From NCBI RefSeq assembly GCF_039614715.1, contig NZ_CP154857.1, positions 2,356,001-2,420,000 on the forward strand: a DNA stretch of 64,000 bases. Direction: 5' to 3'. Positions within the stretch are counted from its first letter, which is position 1, and every line of letters starts with the position of its first letter. Of the stretch, positions 16,199-25,497 are shown piece after piece. The notes under the pieces were generated by a model that saw nothing but the letters and a program-made list of their open reading frames with translations, was not told where the DNA came from and did not search any database. The stretch comes from Microbacterium sp. AZCO (GTDB lineage: Bacteria > Actinomycetota > Actinomycetes > Actinomycetales > Microbacteriaceae). The position numbers and the translations under genes were made by a program.

Positions 16199-17050
16199 CT
16201 CCGGCACGGCGATGCGGTCGGCACGCGAGTAGACGTTCATCGACTCGCCGCGCAGGAATCCGACGAGCGTCAGCCCCGAGGCGTCGGCGAGCTCGACGGC
16301 CAGCGACGACGGCGCGGAGACGGCTGCGAGCACGGGGATGCCGGCCATGACGGCCTTCTGCACGAGCTCGAAGCTCGCGCGGCCCGACACCTGCAGCACG
16401 GTTCCGCGCAGCGGAAGACGATCTTCGAGCACGGCCCAGCCGACGACCTTGTCGACGGCATTGTGTCGCCCGACGTCTTCCCGCAGCACGAGCAGCTCGC
16501 CCGAGGCGGCGTCGAAGAGAGCCGCCGCATGCAGGCCGCCCGTCTTGTCGAACACCGCCTGGTGCGCGCGGAGCTCGTCGGGCAGGCGGGCGAGAGCCGC
16601 GGCATCCATCCGCACCGCGTCGCCGGAGACGTCGTAAGCCGACACCGTCTCGACCGCATCGATCGACGCCTTGCCGCAGAGGCCGCACGAGCTGGTCGTA
16701 TAGAAGTTGCGGGTGATGTCGCTCGAGGGCGCGGGGACGCCCGGTGCGAGCGCGACGTCGAGCATGTTGTACGTGTTCTCGCCGCTCCCCGCGACCGCGC
16801 CACCGGTGCCGGGGCCGCCGCAGTGGATGGCCGTGCGGAACTCGTCTCCGCGCGAGATGACCCCTTCCGACACGAGGAAGCCGGCGGCGAGCTCGACATC
16901 GTGGCCGGGCGTGCGCATCGTGACCACGAGCGGCGCTCCCCCGACCCGGATCTCGAGCGGCTCTTCGACCGCGAGCGTGTCCGGGCGCCGGGTCTCGCCG
17001 ACCCCGAGCCGGATCTTGACGACCGGCTTCCGCGCCGTGATTCGTCCCAT
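16184..17050 (-). CDS. fdhD: FdhD, formate dehydrogenase sulfurtransferase
   Basis: A 288-residue protein that passes sulfur from a cysteine desulfurase to the molybdenum of bis-MGD formate dehydrogenases, a step needed for their activity. The conserved double-Cys loop is present as [13 protein letters not shown], along with [10 protein letters not shown] near the N-terminus, GFLVSEGVI, and [17 protein letters not shown]. The C-terminal half keeps [19 protein letters not shown]. The ATG at 17050 stands 6 nt after TACCCT (17057-17062), so it is probably leaderless with its own promoter. Its presence implies an FdhF-like client; the only one in the window is the molybdoenzyme at 35.6-38.0 kb. 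Confidence 0.94.
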   Translation of the reverse strand: MGRITARKPVVKIRLGVGETRRPDTLAVEEPLEIRVGGAPLVVTMRTPGHDVELAAGFLVSEGVISRGDEFRTAIHCGGPGTGGAVAGSGENTYNMLDVALAPGVPAPSSDITRNFYTTSSCGLCGKASIDAVETVSAYDVSGDAVRMDAAALARLPDELRAHQAVFDKTGGLHAAALFDAASGELLVLREDVGRHNAVDKVVGWAVLEDRLPLRGTVLQVSGRASFELVQKAVMAGIPVLAAVSAPSSLAVELADASGLTLVGFLRGESMNVYSRADRIAVPEAAGV

Positions 17051-17100
17051 GCCTTCAGGGTAAGCCCGCTGCGGAGCCGCGAGCCGGAGGGGCCGGGCGA

Positions 17101-18192
17101 TCAGCCGCCGATCGCGTTCATGCCGCGTGCGGGCTGCAGGAAGCCGGGGTCGTTGATCGCGTGACCCGGGAGTTTGCCGTGCACGCACGAGCGCAGCATC
17201 CCGTCGATCGCCGCATCGATCTCCGCGTCGCCAGCCGATCCCTCAGGCTGTCGAAGGCTCGGCAGCAGGTCGTACTCCGTCGTGGAGAAGAGGCAGTTGC
17301 GCAGCTGCCCGTCGGCGGTGAGACGCAGCCGGTCGCAGTCGCCGCAGAACGGCGCCGTCACGGAGGCGATCACTCCGACCGTCTGCGGGCCGCCGTCGAG
17401 CCGCCACCGCTCGGCCGGTGCTCCCCCGCGGCCCGGCACGGGGGTGAGGTGCCACCTGGTCGAGAGCTCGTCGAGGATCTCCTCCCGCGTGACCATCCGC
17501 GACCGGTCCCACGTGTGCCCGGCATCCAGCGGCATCTGCTCGATGAACCGCAGCTCGGCGTTGTGGTCGAGGGCGAACTGCACGAGGTCGATGAGCTCGT
17601 CCTCGTTCACATCGCGCATCGCGACCGCGTTGAGCTTGAGCGGGCGCAGTCCCGAGGCCGACGCCGCCGCGATCCCCGCCAGCACGTCGTCGAGCCGGTC
17701 GCGCCGCGTGAGGTCGCGGAACCGGTCGCGCCGCAGCGTGTCGAGCGAGATGTTCAGGCGCGCCAGCCCCGCATCGACGAGGCTCGGCAGCAGCTCCGGA
17801 AGCCGGATGCCGTTGGTCGTCATCGCCAGCTCGACGGGCCGGCCGTCCGGCCCCTGGATCACAGCGAGCCGGCGGACGACCTCGACGATGTCGCTGCGCA
17901 GCAGCGGCTCCCCGCCCGTGAGGCGGAACGTCGTGACGCCGTCGGCGGCGGCGACCCGCGCAATCCGCACGATCTCGTCGAGGGTCAGGATGCTCGACTT
18001 GGCCAGCCACTCGTTGCCCTGCTCGGGCATGCAGTACGTGCAGCGCAGCGAGCAGCGGTCCGTCAGCGAGACCCGCAGATCGCGGTGGACACGGCCGTGC
18101 GTGTCGACCAGCGGCTCGCCGGGCGATCCGGGCGCGAACTCGGCGGCCGCGCGGGGGCGCGGCATCCCGATCATCACCGGCACCGTGGTCAC
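17101..18192 (-). CDS. moaA: MoaA, GTP 3',8-cyclase (radical SAM)
   Basis: First enzyme of molybdopterin synthesis. It converts GTP to 3',8-cyclo-GTP, which MoaC rearranges to cPMP. It is 363 residues. The radical-SAM cluster motif is [18 protein letters not shown] (C-x3-C-x2-C), followed by [11 protein letters not shown]. The second Fe-S cluster site is [20 protein letters not shown], and the protein ends in GG (MNAIGG), which inserts into the active site in characterised MoaA. The GTG at 18192 is preceded by a weak AAGGGCG, with a TACGCT box about 20 nt further up. It is separated from the other moa genes by the cyd cluster. Confidence 0.95.
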   Translation of the reverse strand: MTTVPVMIGMPRPRAAAEFAPGSPGEPLVDTHGRVHRDLRVSLTDRCSLRCTYCMPEQGNEWLAKSSILTLDEIVRIARVAAADGVTTFRLTGGEPLLRSDIVEVVRRLAVIQGPDGRPVELAMTTNGIRLPELLPSLVDAGLARLNISLDTLRRDRFRDLTRRDRLDDVLAGIAAASASGLRPLKLNAVAMRDVNEDELIDLVQFALDHNAELRFIEQMPLDAGHTWDRSRMVTREEILDELSTRWHLTPVPGRGGAPAERWRLDGGPQTVGVIASVTAPFCGDCDRLRLTADGQLRNCLFSTTEYDLLPSLRQPEGSAGDAEIDAAIDGMLRSCVHGKLPGHAINDPGFLQPARGMNAIGG

Positions 18193-18246
18193 GCGACGCG
18201 CCCTTCTGCCATTGATCCAGCGTAATCGCGTCCGGAGCAGCAGGCT

Positions 18247-18259
18247 GTGGTCAGACCAC
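18247..18259. promoter_or_regulatory. Perfect 13-bp palindrome resembling a GntR/FadR-type operator
   Basis: GTGGTCAGACCAC is an exact palindrome about a central A and contains TGGTCAGACCA, the kind of site (TGGTnnnACCA) bound by FadR-subfamily GntR regulators such as LldR and PdhR. It lies between divergent moaA and cydA, about 100 bp before the cydA start and 55 bp before moaA. No GntR gene is in the window. The regulator and its effector are inference. Confidence 0.5.
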
Positions 18260-18356
18260 TTATCTCGCCGTCGAGGTATTCGGCCCCGATCGTCTCGTGG
18301 CGGCGGTTCTTCGTGTGTACCGTGGGCCGCAACACGTCACTTGTGTGGAGGAACGC

Positions 18357-19802
18357 ATGGACTTGCTCGACCCCCTGCTGCTCGCCCGATGGCAGTTCGG
18401 TCTGACGACCCTCTACCACTTCCTCTTCGTTCCGCTCACGCTCGGCATGGCGCTCACGGTGTCGATCTTCCAGACGGCGTGGTTCCGCACCGCGAACGTG
18501 AAGTGGCTCCATCTCACGCGCTTCTTCGGCAAGATCTTCCTCATCAACTTCGCCATGGGCGTCGTGACGGGCATCGTGCAGGAGTTCCAGTTCGGCATGA
18601 ACTGGTCGTCGTACTCCCGGTTCGTCGGTGACGTGTTCGGGGCTCCCCTCGCGTTCGAGGGCCTCATGGCCTTCTTCTTCGAGGCGACCTTCATCGGCCT
18701 GTGGATCTTCGGGTGGGACAAGCTGCCCAAGGGCCTCCACCTCGCGAGCATCTGGATCGCGACCATCGGCGCCTGGTTCTCGGCGTACTTCATCCTCGCG
18801 GCGAACGCGTTCATGCAGAACCCGGTCGGCTACCAGATGTCCCAGGACGGCAACCGCGCCGAGATGAACGACTTCTTCGCCGTGCTGACGAATCCCGTCG
18901 CGCTCGCCGCCCTCCCCCACACGCTGTTCGCGGCGTTCATGATGACGGCCGGAGTGATCATCTCGATCTCGGCCTGGCAGCTCGCCCGCAAGCAGAACGT
19001 CGAGATGATGCGCTCGTCGCTCAAATACGGCCTGTGGGGCATGATCGTCGCCTTCGCCGGCGTCTTCCTCTCGGGCGATCAGCTGGGTCTCGTCATGGTC
19101 GAGACGCAGCCGATGAAGATGGCGGCCGCAGAGGCGATGTTCGACACCGCGTGCGGAGCGGATGCCTCGTTCTCGCTGTTCTCCATCGGAACGCCCGACG
19201 GCACGGGTGAGATCTGGTCGCTGCGGGTGCCGTACCTGCTCGCGCTCCTGTCGACCCACTCGCTCGACGGATGCGTCGAGGGCATCAACGACCTCAACGC
19301 CGAGTACACGACGACCCTCTTCCCCCAGTTCGCCGACCAGGTCGACGGCAACTTCGCACCGGTGCTGTGGGTGACGTACTGGGCCTTCCGCTGGATGATC
19401 GGCCTGGGCGCCGTCGCGGCGCTGACGGCGGTCGTCGGTCTCTGGCTCACGCGCAAGAACGCCAAACGCGAGGTTCCGCAGTGGGCCTGGAAGCTCGCCG
19501 TCTGGGCCTGGCCCGCCTCGCTCGGCGCGATCCTCGTCGGCTGGATCTTCACCGAGATGGGCCGCCAGCCGTGGATCGTCTTCAGCCTCATGCTGACGGA
19601 GGACGGCGTCTCCAAGAGCGTGCCGGGATGGACGGTGCTCATCTCGCTCCTGTCCTTCACGGCGATCTACGCGGCCCTCGCGGTCGTCGAGATCGGACTC
19701 ATCATGAAGACCGCCAAGAAGGGGCCCGATCCTCTTCCAGGGCCCGACGACCCGCATCCATCCGAACTGGCGCTCGAAGAGACGCCCACCACGGTCTACT
19801 GA
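18357..19802 (+). CDS. cydA: Cytochrome bd ubiquinol oxidase subunit I
   Basis: Heme-bearing subunit of the cytochrome bd quinol:O2 oxidoreductase, which keeps respiration going at low oxygen. It is 481 residues with about nine transmembrane helices. Family landmarks are LARWQFGLTTLYHFLFVPLT with the heme-ligand His, KIFLINFAMGVVTGIVQEFQ, FGMNWSSYSRFVGDVFG, and the GRQPW motif after the quinol loop. The region before GRQPW is short, which suggests the short Q-loop type. The ATG at 18357 has a GGAGGAA Shine-Dalgarno. An extended -10 (TGTGTACCGT, ending 18323) lies about 33 bp upstream. cydB, cydD and cydC follow in order. Confidence 0.96.
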   Translation: MDLLDPLLLARWQFGLTTLYHFLFVPLTLGMALTVSIFQTAWFRTANVKWLHLTRFFGKIFLINFAMGVVTGIVQEFQFGMNWSSYSRFVGDVFGAPLAFEGLMAFFFEATFIGLWIFGWDKLPKGLHLASIWIATIGAWFSAYFILAANAFMQNPVGYQMSQDGNRAEMNDFFAVLTNPVALAALPHTLFAAFMMTAGVIISISAWQLARKQNVEMMRSSLKYGLWGMIVAFAGVFLSGDQLGLVMVETQPMKMAAAEAMFDTACGADASFSLFSIGTPDGTGEIWSLRVPYLLALLSTHSLDGCVEGINDLNAEYTTTLFPQFADQVDGNFAPVLWVTYWAFRWMIGLGAVAALTAVVGLWLTRKNAKREVPQWAWKLAVWAWPASLGAILVGWIFTEMGRQPWIVFSLMLTEDGVSKSVPGWTVLISLLSFTAIYAALAVVEIGLIMKTAKKGPDPLPGPDDPHPSELALEETPTTVY

Positions 19803-19814
19803 GAGGAGCTCGCC

Positions 19815-20846
19815 ATGGATCTCGCATACCTCTGGTTCTTCATCGTCGGCTTCCTCTTCGTCGGCTACTTCGTGCTCGACGGCTTCGACTTCGGCGTCGG
19901 CATGTCACTGCCGTTCCTCGGCAAGGACGACATCAGCCGCCGCCAGATCATCAACACGATCGGACCCGTCTGGGATCTCAACGAGACGTGGATCATCGTC
20001 GCCGGCGCGTGCCTGTTCGCCGCCTTCCCCGAGTGGTACGCGACGCTCTTCAGCGGGTTCTACCTCGCCCTCCTGCTGATCCTCCTGGCGCTCATCCTGC
20101 GCGGCGTCTCGTTCGAGTACCGCCATCAGCGCGAGGGCCTGCGCTGGAAGAAGGGCTTCGACCGGATGATCGTCATCGGGTCTGCCGTCCCCGCGTTCCT
20201 CTGGGGCGTCGCCGTCGCCAACATCGTGCACGGCGTGCCGATCGACGCCGACCATGAGTTCACGGGATCACTCCTGACGCTGCTGAACCCGTACGCGCTC
20301 GTCGGCGGCCTCACGACCCTGCTCCTCTTCTTCACGCACGGCGTGTACTTCGTCGCGCTCAAGACCGACGGACAGGTGCACGACGACGCGCGCAGGCTGG
20401 CGCGGCGGAGCGGCATCCTCACCGTCATCGTCGCCGCGATCTTCCTGCTCTGGACGATCCTCAACGCCTTCTCGGCGGAGGCGCCGGCGGTGTGGCTCAC
20501 GGTGCTGCTCTCGGCGGTCGCGGCCGTCGCCCTCATCGGCTCTGTCGTCGCCAACACGCGGGACCGCGAGGGCTGGGCCTTCGGACTCGGCGCAGCGACC
20601 ATCGTGTCGGCCGTGCTGGCGCTGTGGTTCGCGCTCTTCCCGAACGTCATGCCCTCGACGACCGACCCCGCCTTCAGCCTCACGATCGAGAACGCCTCGA
20701 GCACCGACTACACGCTCACGATCATGAGCTGGGCGGCGCTCATCTTCCTTCCGCTCGTGCTGCTCTACCAGGGCTGGACGTACTGGATCTTCCGCAAGCG
20801 GGTCTCGCGCACGCGGATCGAGCGCGCGGCCGCGGTCGCCCACTGA
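19815..20846 (+). CDS. cydB: Cytochrome bd ubiquinol oxidase subunit II
   Basis: Partner subunit of CydA, 343 residues, eight or nine helices. Diagnostic sequence is FLFVGYFVLDGFDFGVGM at the N-terminus, then NTIGPVWDLNETWIIVAGA and AAFPEWYATLFSGFYLALL. The ATG at 19815 is 12 nt after the cydA stop, with a GAGAGGAG Shine-Dalgarno. A 9-bp GC hairpin lies 10 nt beyond the stop, so some transcripts may end before cydD. Confidence 0.95.
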   Translation: MDLAYLWFFIVGFLFVGYFVLDGFDFGVGMSLPFLGKDDISRRQIINTIGPVWDLNETWIIVAGACLFAAFPEWYATLFSGFYLALLLILLALILRGVSFEYRHQREGLRWKKGFDRMIVIGSAVPAFLWGVAVANIVHGVPIDADHEFTGSLLTLLNPYALVGGLTTLLLFFTHGVYFVALKTDGQVHDDARRLARRSGILTVIVAAIFLLWTILNAFSAEAPAVWLTVLLSAVAAVALIGSVVANTRDREGWAFGLGAATIVSAVLALWFALFPNVMPSTTDPAFSLTIENASSTDYTLTIMSWAALIFLPLVLLYQGWTYWIFRKRVSRTRIERAAAVAH

Positions 20847-20856
20847 TGAGCTTCTC

Positions 20857-20878
20857 GCCCCGCCGTCCGCGGCGGGGC
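20857..20878 (+). terminator. Hairpin between cydB and cydD
   Basis: Arms GCCCCGCCG (20857-20865) and CGGCGGGGC (20870-20878) with a 4-nt loop, starting 11 nt after the cydB stop. A TAGGCT box follows at 20886-20891, 9 nt before the cydD ATG, so cydDC could have its own start. It may be a partial terminator or an mRNA processing site. Confidence 0.5.
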
Positions 20879-20900
20879 CGCTGGGTAGGCTCGAACGCGG

Positions 20901-22628
20901 ATGACTGACACCCTTGACGCGGCCCCGCGGGCGAAGCGGACGCCGCCGGTCGATCCGCGGCTGCTGAGGTACGCGACCGCGTCGCGCGGATTCTTCGTCG
21001 CGATCGCGGCCATCGCCGTCGGCCAGACAGCCGTCATCGTCGCGTTCGCGTGGCTGCTCACCTCCGCCATCGTGAATGCGGTGGACGGGATGCCGCTCGC
21101 CGGCCTCGCGCCCACGCTCGGCCTGCTCGCCGCCGTCGTCGCACTCCGCGCGATGCTGCTGTGGGCGCGCGAGAGCGTGGCGGCGCGCGCGGCCGCCCGC
21201 GTGGAGGCGCAGCTGCGCGACAACCTCGTGACCGCCGTCGACGCGCTCGGGCCGGAGTGGCTCGGCGGGCGCAACTCCGCGCAGCTCGCCGTGACGGCGG
21301 GCCGGGGCCTGTCGGCGCTCGAGGCCTACTTCGGCCGCTACCTGCCGCAGCTCGTGCAGACCGTGATCGCGACGCCCGTCATCGTCGCCGTGATGTGGTG
21401 GCAGGACTGGATCTCCGGCCTCATCGTGCTCCTGACGCTGCCCCTCATCCCGCTCTTCATGGTGCTCATCGGTCTCGCCACCCGCGCGGTGCAGCAGCGC
21501 CAGTGGCGCACGCTCCACCATCTCGCTGCGCGCTTCGCCGACACCGTGCAGGGCCTCTCGACGCTCAAGGTCTTCGGACGGCAGCACCGGGCCGCGGCAT
21601 CCATCTCCTCCGTCACGGAGCGCTACCGCGGCGAGACCATGAAGGTCCTGCGCGTGTCGTTCCTCTCGGGGTTCGCGCTGGAGTTCCTCGCGTCGATCTC
21701 GGTCGCGATCGTCGCGGTGTCGATCGGCTTCCGCCTGCTCGACGGCTCGCTCGCGCTGATGATCGGGCTCTTCGTGCTGCTGCTCGCACCCGAGGCCTAT
21801 CTGCCGGTGCGGCAGGTCGGCGTGCAGTTCCACGCCGCTGCGGAGGGCGTTGCGGCGACGGACGACGTCTTCGCGGTGATGGATGCCGCCCGTCGGCGCG
21901 CCGCTGCGGCACGAACTCCGCAAGAACAGAGCTCCCCGACCCCGACACGCCGAGCGGCCGGCGCGGAAGGGCCCGATCATGAGGAGTTCGTGCACGGCGA
22001 CCTCGTGCTCGAGGGCGTCCGCGTCCGCCGCGGCGAGCGGCTCCTCGCCCCCGTCGACCTCGTCGCGCGCCCCGGCGAGGTCGTTCTGCTCGAGGGGCCG
22101 AGCGGATCGGGCAAGTCCAGCGTGCTCGCCGCGCTTCGCGGGGCAACGGCGTTCGAGGGTCGGGCGACCTTCGGCGGCCGGGATCTCGGCGCACTCGCGC
22201 CCTCGGACTGGCTCGCCTGGGCGGGTCAGCGGCCGGGCCTCGTCGCCGGACGCATCCGCGACAACGTCACCCTCGGCGACCCGTCGCCCGATTCGGCGCG
22301 GGTCGCGCGCGCGCTCGCGCTCGCGTGCGCCGGCGACCTCGACCCCGACCTCGAGCTCGGCGTACAGGGGGCCGGGCTGTCCGGCGGCCAGGCGCAGCGC
22401 GTCGCCGTCGCCCGCGCCTTGGCCCGCCACCTCGCCGGACGTGCGCCGCTGATCGCCCTCGACGAGCCGAGCTCCGCCCTGGATGCCGAGACCGAGGAGC
22501 GCCTCTGGCGGTCGGTCCGTGCCCTCGCCGATGCGGGCGCCGCCGTCGTGCTGGTGTCGCACCGCGTGAGCGCCCGAGCCATCGCCGACAGCGTGGTCCG
22601 GCTCGAGCCCGCCGAGGTGCTCGCATGA
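20901..22628 (+). CDS. cydD: ABC exporter subunit CydD (cytochrome bd assembly)
   Basis: Half of the heterodimeric CydDC ABC exporter, which moves thiols (glutathione or cysteine in E. coli) and is required to assemble cytochrome bd. It is 575 residues: an N-terminal six-helix domain (about 30-320), then a nucleotide-binding domain with Walker A EGPSGSGKSS, signature LSGGQAQRVAVARAL and Walker B LIALDEPSSALD. A polar linker around residues 335-355 (RTPQEQSSPTPTRRAAG) separates the domains. Which thiol is carried in actinobacteria is unknown. The ATG at 20901 follows a TAGGCT box by 9 nt. The stop overlaps cydC by 4 nt. Confidence 0.93.
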   Translation: MTDTLDAAPRAKRTPPVDPRLLRYATASRGFFVAIAAIAVGQTAVIVAFAWLLTSAIVNAVDGMPLAGLAPTLGLLAAVVALRAMLLWARESVAARAAARVEAQLRDNLVTAVDALGPEWLGGRNSAQLAVTAGRGLSALEAYFGRYLPQLVQTVIATPVIVAVMWWQDWISGLIVLLTLPLIPLFMVLIGLATRAVQQRQWRTLHHLAARFADTVQGLSTLKVFGRQHRAAASISSVTERYRGETMKVLRVSFLSGFALEFLASISVAIVAVSIGFRLLDGSLALMIGLFVLLLAPEAYLPVRQVGVQFHAAAEGVAATDDVFAVMDAARRRAAAARTPQEQSSPTPTRRAAGAEGPDHEEFVHGDLVLEGVRVRRGERLLAPVDLVARPGEVVLLEGPSGSGKSSVLAALRGATAFEGRATFGGRDLGALAPSDWLAWAGQRPGLVAGRIRDNVTLGDPSPDSARVARALALACAGDLDPDLELGVQGAGLSGGQAQRVAVARALARHLAGRAPLIALDEPSSALDAETEERLWRSVRALADAGAAVVLVSHRVSARAIADSVVRLEPAEVLA

Positions 22629-24301
22629 GCGCCCCGGCGCAGACGCCCGGCGCCGTGCTCCGGGGGGCGATGCCGCCGGCGCGGCGGTTCTGGCCGGGCG
22701 CGGCATCCGCATTCCTGTCTGAAGCCTCGGCAGTCGCCCTGCTCGCCGTGAGCGCGTGGCTCATCGTGCGGGCGAGCGAGCAGCCACTCGTGATGTACAT
22801 CTCGGCGGCCGTGGTCGGGGTGCGGCTCTTCGCCATCACGCGCGCCGTCTTCCGCTACACCGATCGCCTCGCGAGCCATGACGCGGCCCTGCGTCAACTG
22901 GCGCGCACGCGCACCGACCTCGTGCACCGGCTCATCCCGCTGGCCCCCGACGGACTCGCCCGCACCCGCCGCGGCTCGGTGCTCGGGGCGCTCGTCGACG
23001 ATGTCGACGACCTGCAGAACCTTCCGCTCCGGGTCGTGCAGCCCCTCGTCGCGTCGGCCGCCGTCGCGCTCGCCTCGGTCGTGCTCGTCGCCTTCGTCTC
23101 ATGGCCGGCGGCGCTGACGCTGCTCGCGTGCCTCGCGCTCGCGGGAATCGCGGCAACGCTGTGGGGCTGGGCGTCGGGCGCGCGCGCCGAACGGTCGGTC
23201 GCGCCCCTGCGCGCGCGCCTCGCCGACGCGATCCTCGACCATCTCGGCAGCCTCGACGTGCTCGTCGCGTTCGGAGCCGAGGACGAGAGCCGGCGGCGGA
23301 TCCGGGATGCCGACAGCGCGCTCCGCCAAGCCGTGACGCGCCGCTCGGCCTCGCAGGCCGGCACGGCGGCCGTCGTGTCGCTGCTCGCCGGGGTCGCGTC
23401 GATCGCCGCCGTTGCGGCATCCGCGCCTTCGGTCGCCGCGGGGGCGCTCACGGGACCCGCACTCGCCGTCGTCGTGCTCGTGCCGATGGCGGTCTTCGAG
23501 GTGTTCGCCGCCGTCCCGCTCGCGGCGTCGGCGTGGCGCCAGGTGCGCGCCTCGGCGGAGCGCATCGCTGACGCCCTTCCCGCCGACGTGCCGGAGGGCC
23601 TTCCCCACGAGCAGGTCCCGCCGACGGGCGACGCGTCCCCGCTCGGCGACGGGCTGCGGCTCCGAGGCGTCACGGCCCGGTGGCCGCACGCGGCCGGCGC
23701 GGCGCTCGACGGCATCGACCTCGACGTGCGTCCCGGCGAGCGGGTGCTCGTGGTGGGGTCGAGCGGTGCCGGCAAGACCACACTCGCGCACGTCCTCGTG
23801 CGCTTCCTCGACTGCGACGGCGAATACACGATCGGCGGCCGGCCTGCGCGCGACCTCGCGGGCGACGACGTGAGGCTGACGGTCGGGCTGTGCGAGCAGC
23901 ATCCCATGCTCTTCGACGAGGACATCCGCCAGAACCTCCTCTTCGCTCGGGACACCGCGACCGACGCCGAACTCCTCGCGGCGCTCGACCGCGTCGGCCT
24001 CGGCCCGTGGGTCGCGCAGCGCGGCGGACTCGACGCCCGGGTCGGCGAGCGCGGATCGCTCGTGTCCGGCGGCCAGGCGCAGCGCATCGCGCTCGCCCGT
24101 GCGCTGCTGCGCGGCTTCCCCGTGCTCGTGCTCGACGAGCCGACGGCGGGCGTCGATCCCGAGGCATCCGACGCCCTCCTCGCCGACCTGCTCGCGGCGG
24201 TCGGCGACGACCAGGCTGTCGTGCTTATCTCGCACGTGACGGTGCCGGAGGGACTCATCGACCGCGTCGTGCGCCTCGACCGCGGGCGGATCGTCGTCTG
24301 A
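22625..24301 (+). CDS. cydC: ABC exporter subunit CydC (cytochrome bd assembly)
   Basis: Second half of the CydDC exporter, 558 residues. Six hydrophobic segments occupy roughly residues 15-310, including SEASAVALLAVSAWLIVRAS. The nucleotide-binding domain has Walker A VVGSSGAGKTTLAHVLVRFL, signature LVSGGQAQRIALARALL and Walker B VLVLDEPTAGVD, followed by the H-loop LISHVT. The ATG at 22625 overlaps the cydD stop as ATGA; a much longer open frame upstream in this phase is a shadow. The order cydABDC is standard in Actinobacteria. Confidence 0.93.
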   Translation: MSAPAQTPGAVLRGAMPPARRFWPGAASAFLSEASAVALLAVSAWLIVRASEQPLVMYISAAVVGVRLFAITRAVFRYTDRLASHDAALRQLARTRTDLVHRLIPLAPDGLARTRRGSVLGALVDDVDDLQNLPLRVVQPLVASAAVALASVVLVAFVSWPAALTLLACLALAGIAATLWGWASGARAERSVAPLRARLADAILDHLGSLDVLVAFGAEDESRRRIRDADSALRQAVTRRSASQAGTAAVVSLLAGVASIAAVAASAPSVAAGALTGPALAVVVLVPMAVFEVFAAVPLAASAWRQVRASAERIADALPADVPEGLPHEQVPPTGDASPLGDGLRLRGVTARWPHAAGAALDGIDLDVRPGERVLVVGSSGAGKTTLAHVLVRFLDCDGEYTIGGRPARDLAGDDVRLTVGLCEQHPMLFDEDIRQNLLFARDTATDAELLAALDRVGLGPWVAQRGGLDARVGERGSLVSGGQAQRIALARALLRGFPVLVLDEPTAGVDPEASDALLADLLAAVGDDQAVVLISHVTVPEGLIDRVVRLDRGRIVV

Positions 24302-24327
24302 CTCTCCGGCGCCGCTAGCGTGGACGG

Positions 24328-24867
24328 ATGGACATCGTCGTGCGCACCGCGACGGGCGCGGATGCGGCGGCGATCGCGACGGTCCGCACCGAGACCTGGC
24401 GAGCCGCCTACGTGGGGCTCATCGACCAGGAGGTGCTCGACGAGCTCGACGCCGAGCGCGAGGCCGAGCGTCGCGCGACGCACTGGGACCAGAATCACGC
24501 CGACCCCCGCACGCACGAGTTCATCGCCGAGGTCGACGGCGAGCTCGCCGGATGGGCGGCGGTCGGGCCGTCCCGCGACTCCGACACCGGCAACGCCGGC
24601 GAGGTGTACGCCCTCTACGCGCTTCCGTCGTACTGGTCCACGGGCGTCGGGCACGCGCTCATGACGACCTGCGAGCGATTCCTGCGCGAGGCCGGCTTCC
24701 GTCGCGGCTACCTCTGGTATCTCGAGGGCAACGAGCGCGCGGAATCCTTCTACGAGCGCCACGGCTGGCTCGAAGACGGTGCGGCCAAGGTCGACGACCG
24801 GCTCGTCGGCGGCCGCGAGGCGCTCGCGCTGCGCGAGCGACGGCGCACGCGCGACCTCGTCGGCTAG
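24328..24867 (+). CDS. GNAT-family N-acetyltransferase
   Basis: A 179-residue acetyl-CoA-dependent acyltransferase. It opens MDIVVRTATGADAAAIATVR, then TWRAAYVGLIDQEVLDEL, a common start of single-domain GNATs. The acetyl-CoA loop region is YALYALPSYWSTGVGHALM (R/Q-x-x-G-x-G/A variant), and YLWYLEGNERAESFYERHGW is motif B. Substrate unknown. The ATG at 24328 is exactly 6 nt after a TAGCGT box (24316-24321) and lacks a Shine-Dalgarno, so it is probably leaderless. Its stop overlaps the stop of the convergent GNAT gene by 4 nt. Confidence 0.87.
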   Translation: MDIVVRTATGADAAAIATVRTETWRAAYVGLIDQEVLDELDAEREAERRATHWDQNHADPRTHEFIAEVDGELAGWAAVGPSRDSDTGNAGEVYALYALPSYWSTGVGHALMTTCERFLREAGFRRGYLWYLEGNERAESFYERHGWLEDGAAKVDDRLVGGREALALRERRRTRDLVG

Positions 24868-25460
24868 AGCGTCTTCGCGAAGGCCTGCACGCCGTCGTGG
24901 GACGGCAGCGGTTCGAACCCGAGACGGGGATAGAACGCCAGCGCCCCCTCGTTGCCGGAGGACGCGACCAGGTGCAGACCCGTCACCCCTCGCGCCCGCA
25001 GCGCGTCAGCGAGCGTGTCGATGAGCCGGCGACCCCAGCCCTGCCCCTGCAGCTCGGGCAGCAGGTCGATGTGCAGGTGCGCGGGGTAGCGCTGCGAGTA
25101 CGGCTCGGCACCGGGGCGTCGTCCGTAGGCATAGAGCAGGATGCCGTCCTGCCGCGACTCCTCGCTCGCGGGCTTCGGCCACCGCTCGCCGAACGCCGGC
25201 CACCACTCCCCCGCGAACCAGTCCTCGAAGGCGTCCGTGTCGGGCGCGGACACGATGTAGCCCACGACACGGCCGTCGTCGCTCTCGACGACAAAGGCGA
25301 GATCGGGATGCCGCGCCACGTAGGGCAGCACGAAGATCTCGGCCCAGATCGCATCGTCGTCGAGCACGCCCGTCGCGTCGGCGCCGTCGTCGGCGGTCTT
25401 GAGGCAGATGTCGGCGAGGGCCGGCTCGTCGCCGGGCCGGAAGGGGCGGATCCGCGTCAC
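24864..25460 (-). CDS. GNAT-family N-acetyltransferase
   Basis: A 198-residue GNAT enzyme, distinct from its convergent neighbour. It begins TRIRPFRPGDEPALADICLK, carries LHIDLLPELQGQGWGRRLID with the pyrophosphate-binding Q-x-x-G-x-G segment, and ends with LHLVASSGNEGALAFYPRLG and F. It resembles proteins acting on amino sugars or related small molecules, but the substrate cannot be assigned. The GTG at 25460 stands 6 nt after TAGACT (25467-25472) with no Shine-Dalgarno, so a leaderless message is likely. Confidence 0.85.
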   Translation of the reverse strand: MTRIRPFRPGDEPALADICLKTADDGADATGVLDDDAIWAEIFVLPYVARHPDLAFVVESDDGRVVGYIVSAPDTDAFEDWFAGEWWPAFGERWPKPASEESRQDGILLYAYGRRPGAEPYSQRYPAHLHIDLLPELQGQGWGRRLIDTLADALRARGVTGLHLVASSGNEGALAFYPRLGFEPLPSHDGVQAFAKTL

Positions 25461-25497
25461 GCGCCGAGTCTAGGACCGGCGGCCGACGGTGACCGCG

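Noticed and set aside
20268..22712. An 814-codon minus-strand frame over cydB and cydD
   Set aside because: Antisense to well-supported genes with ABC and cytochrome bd motifs; its own translation has no recognisable domain.
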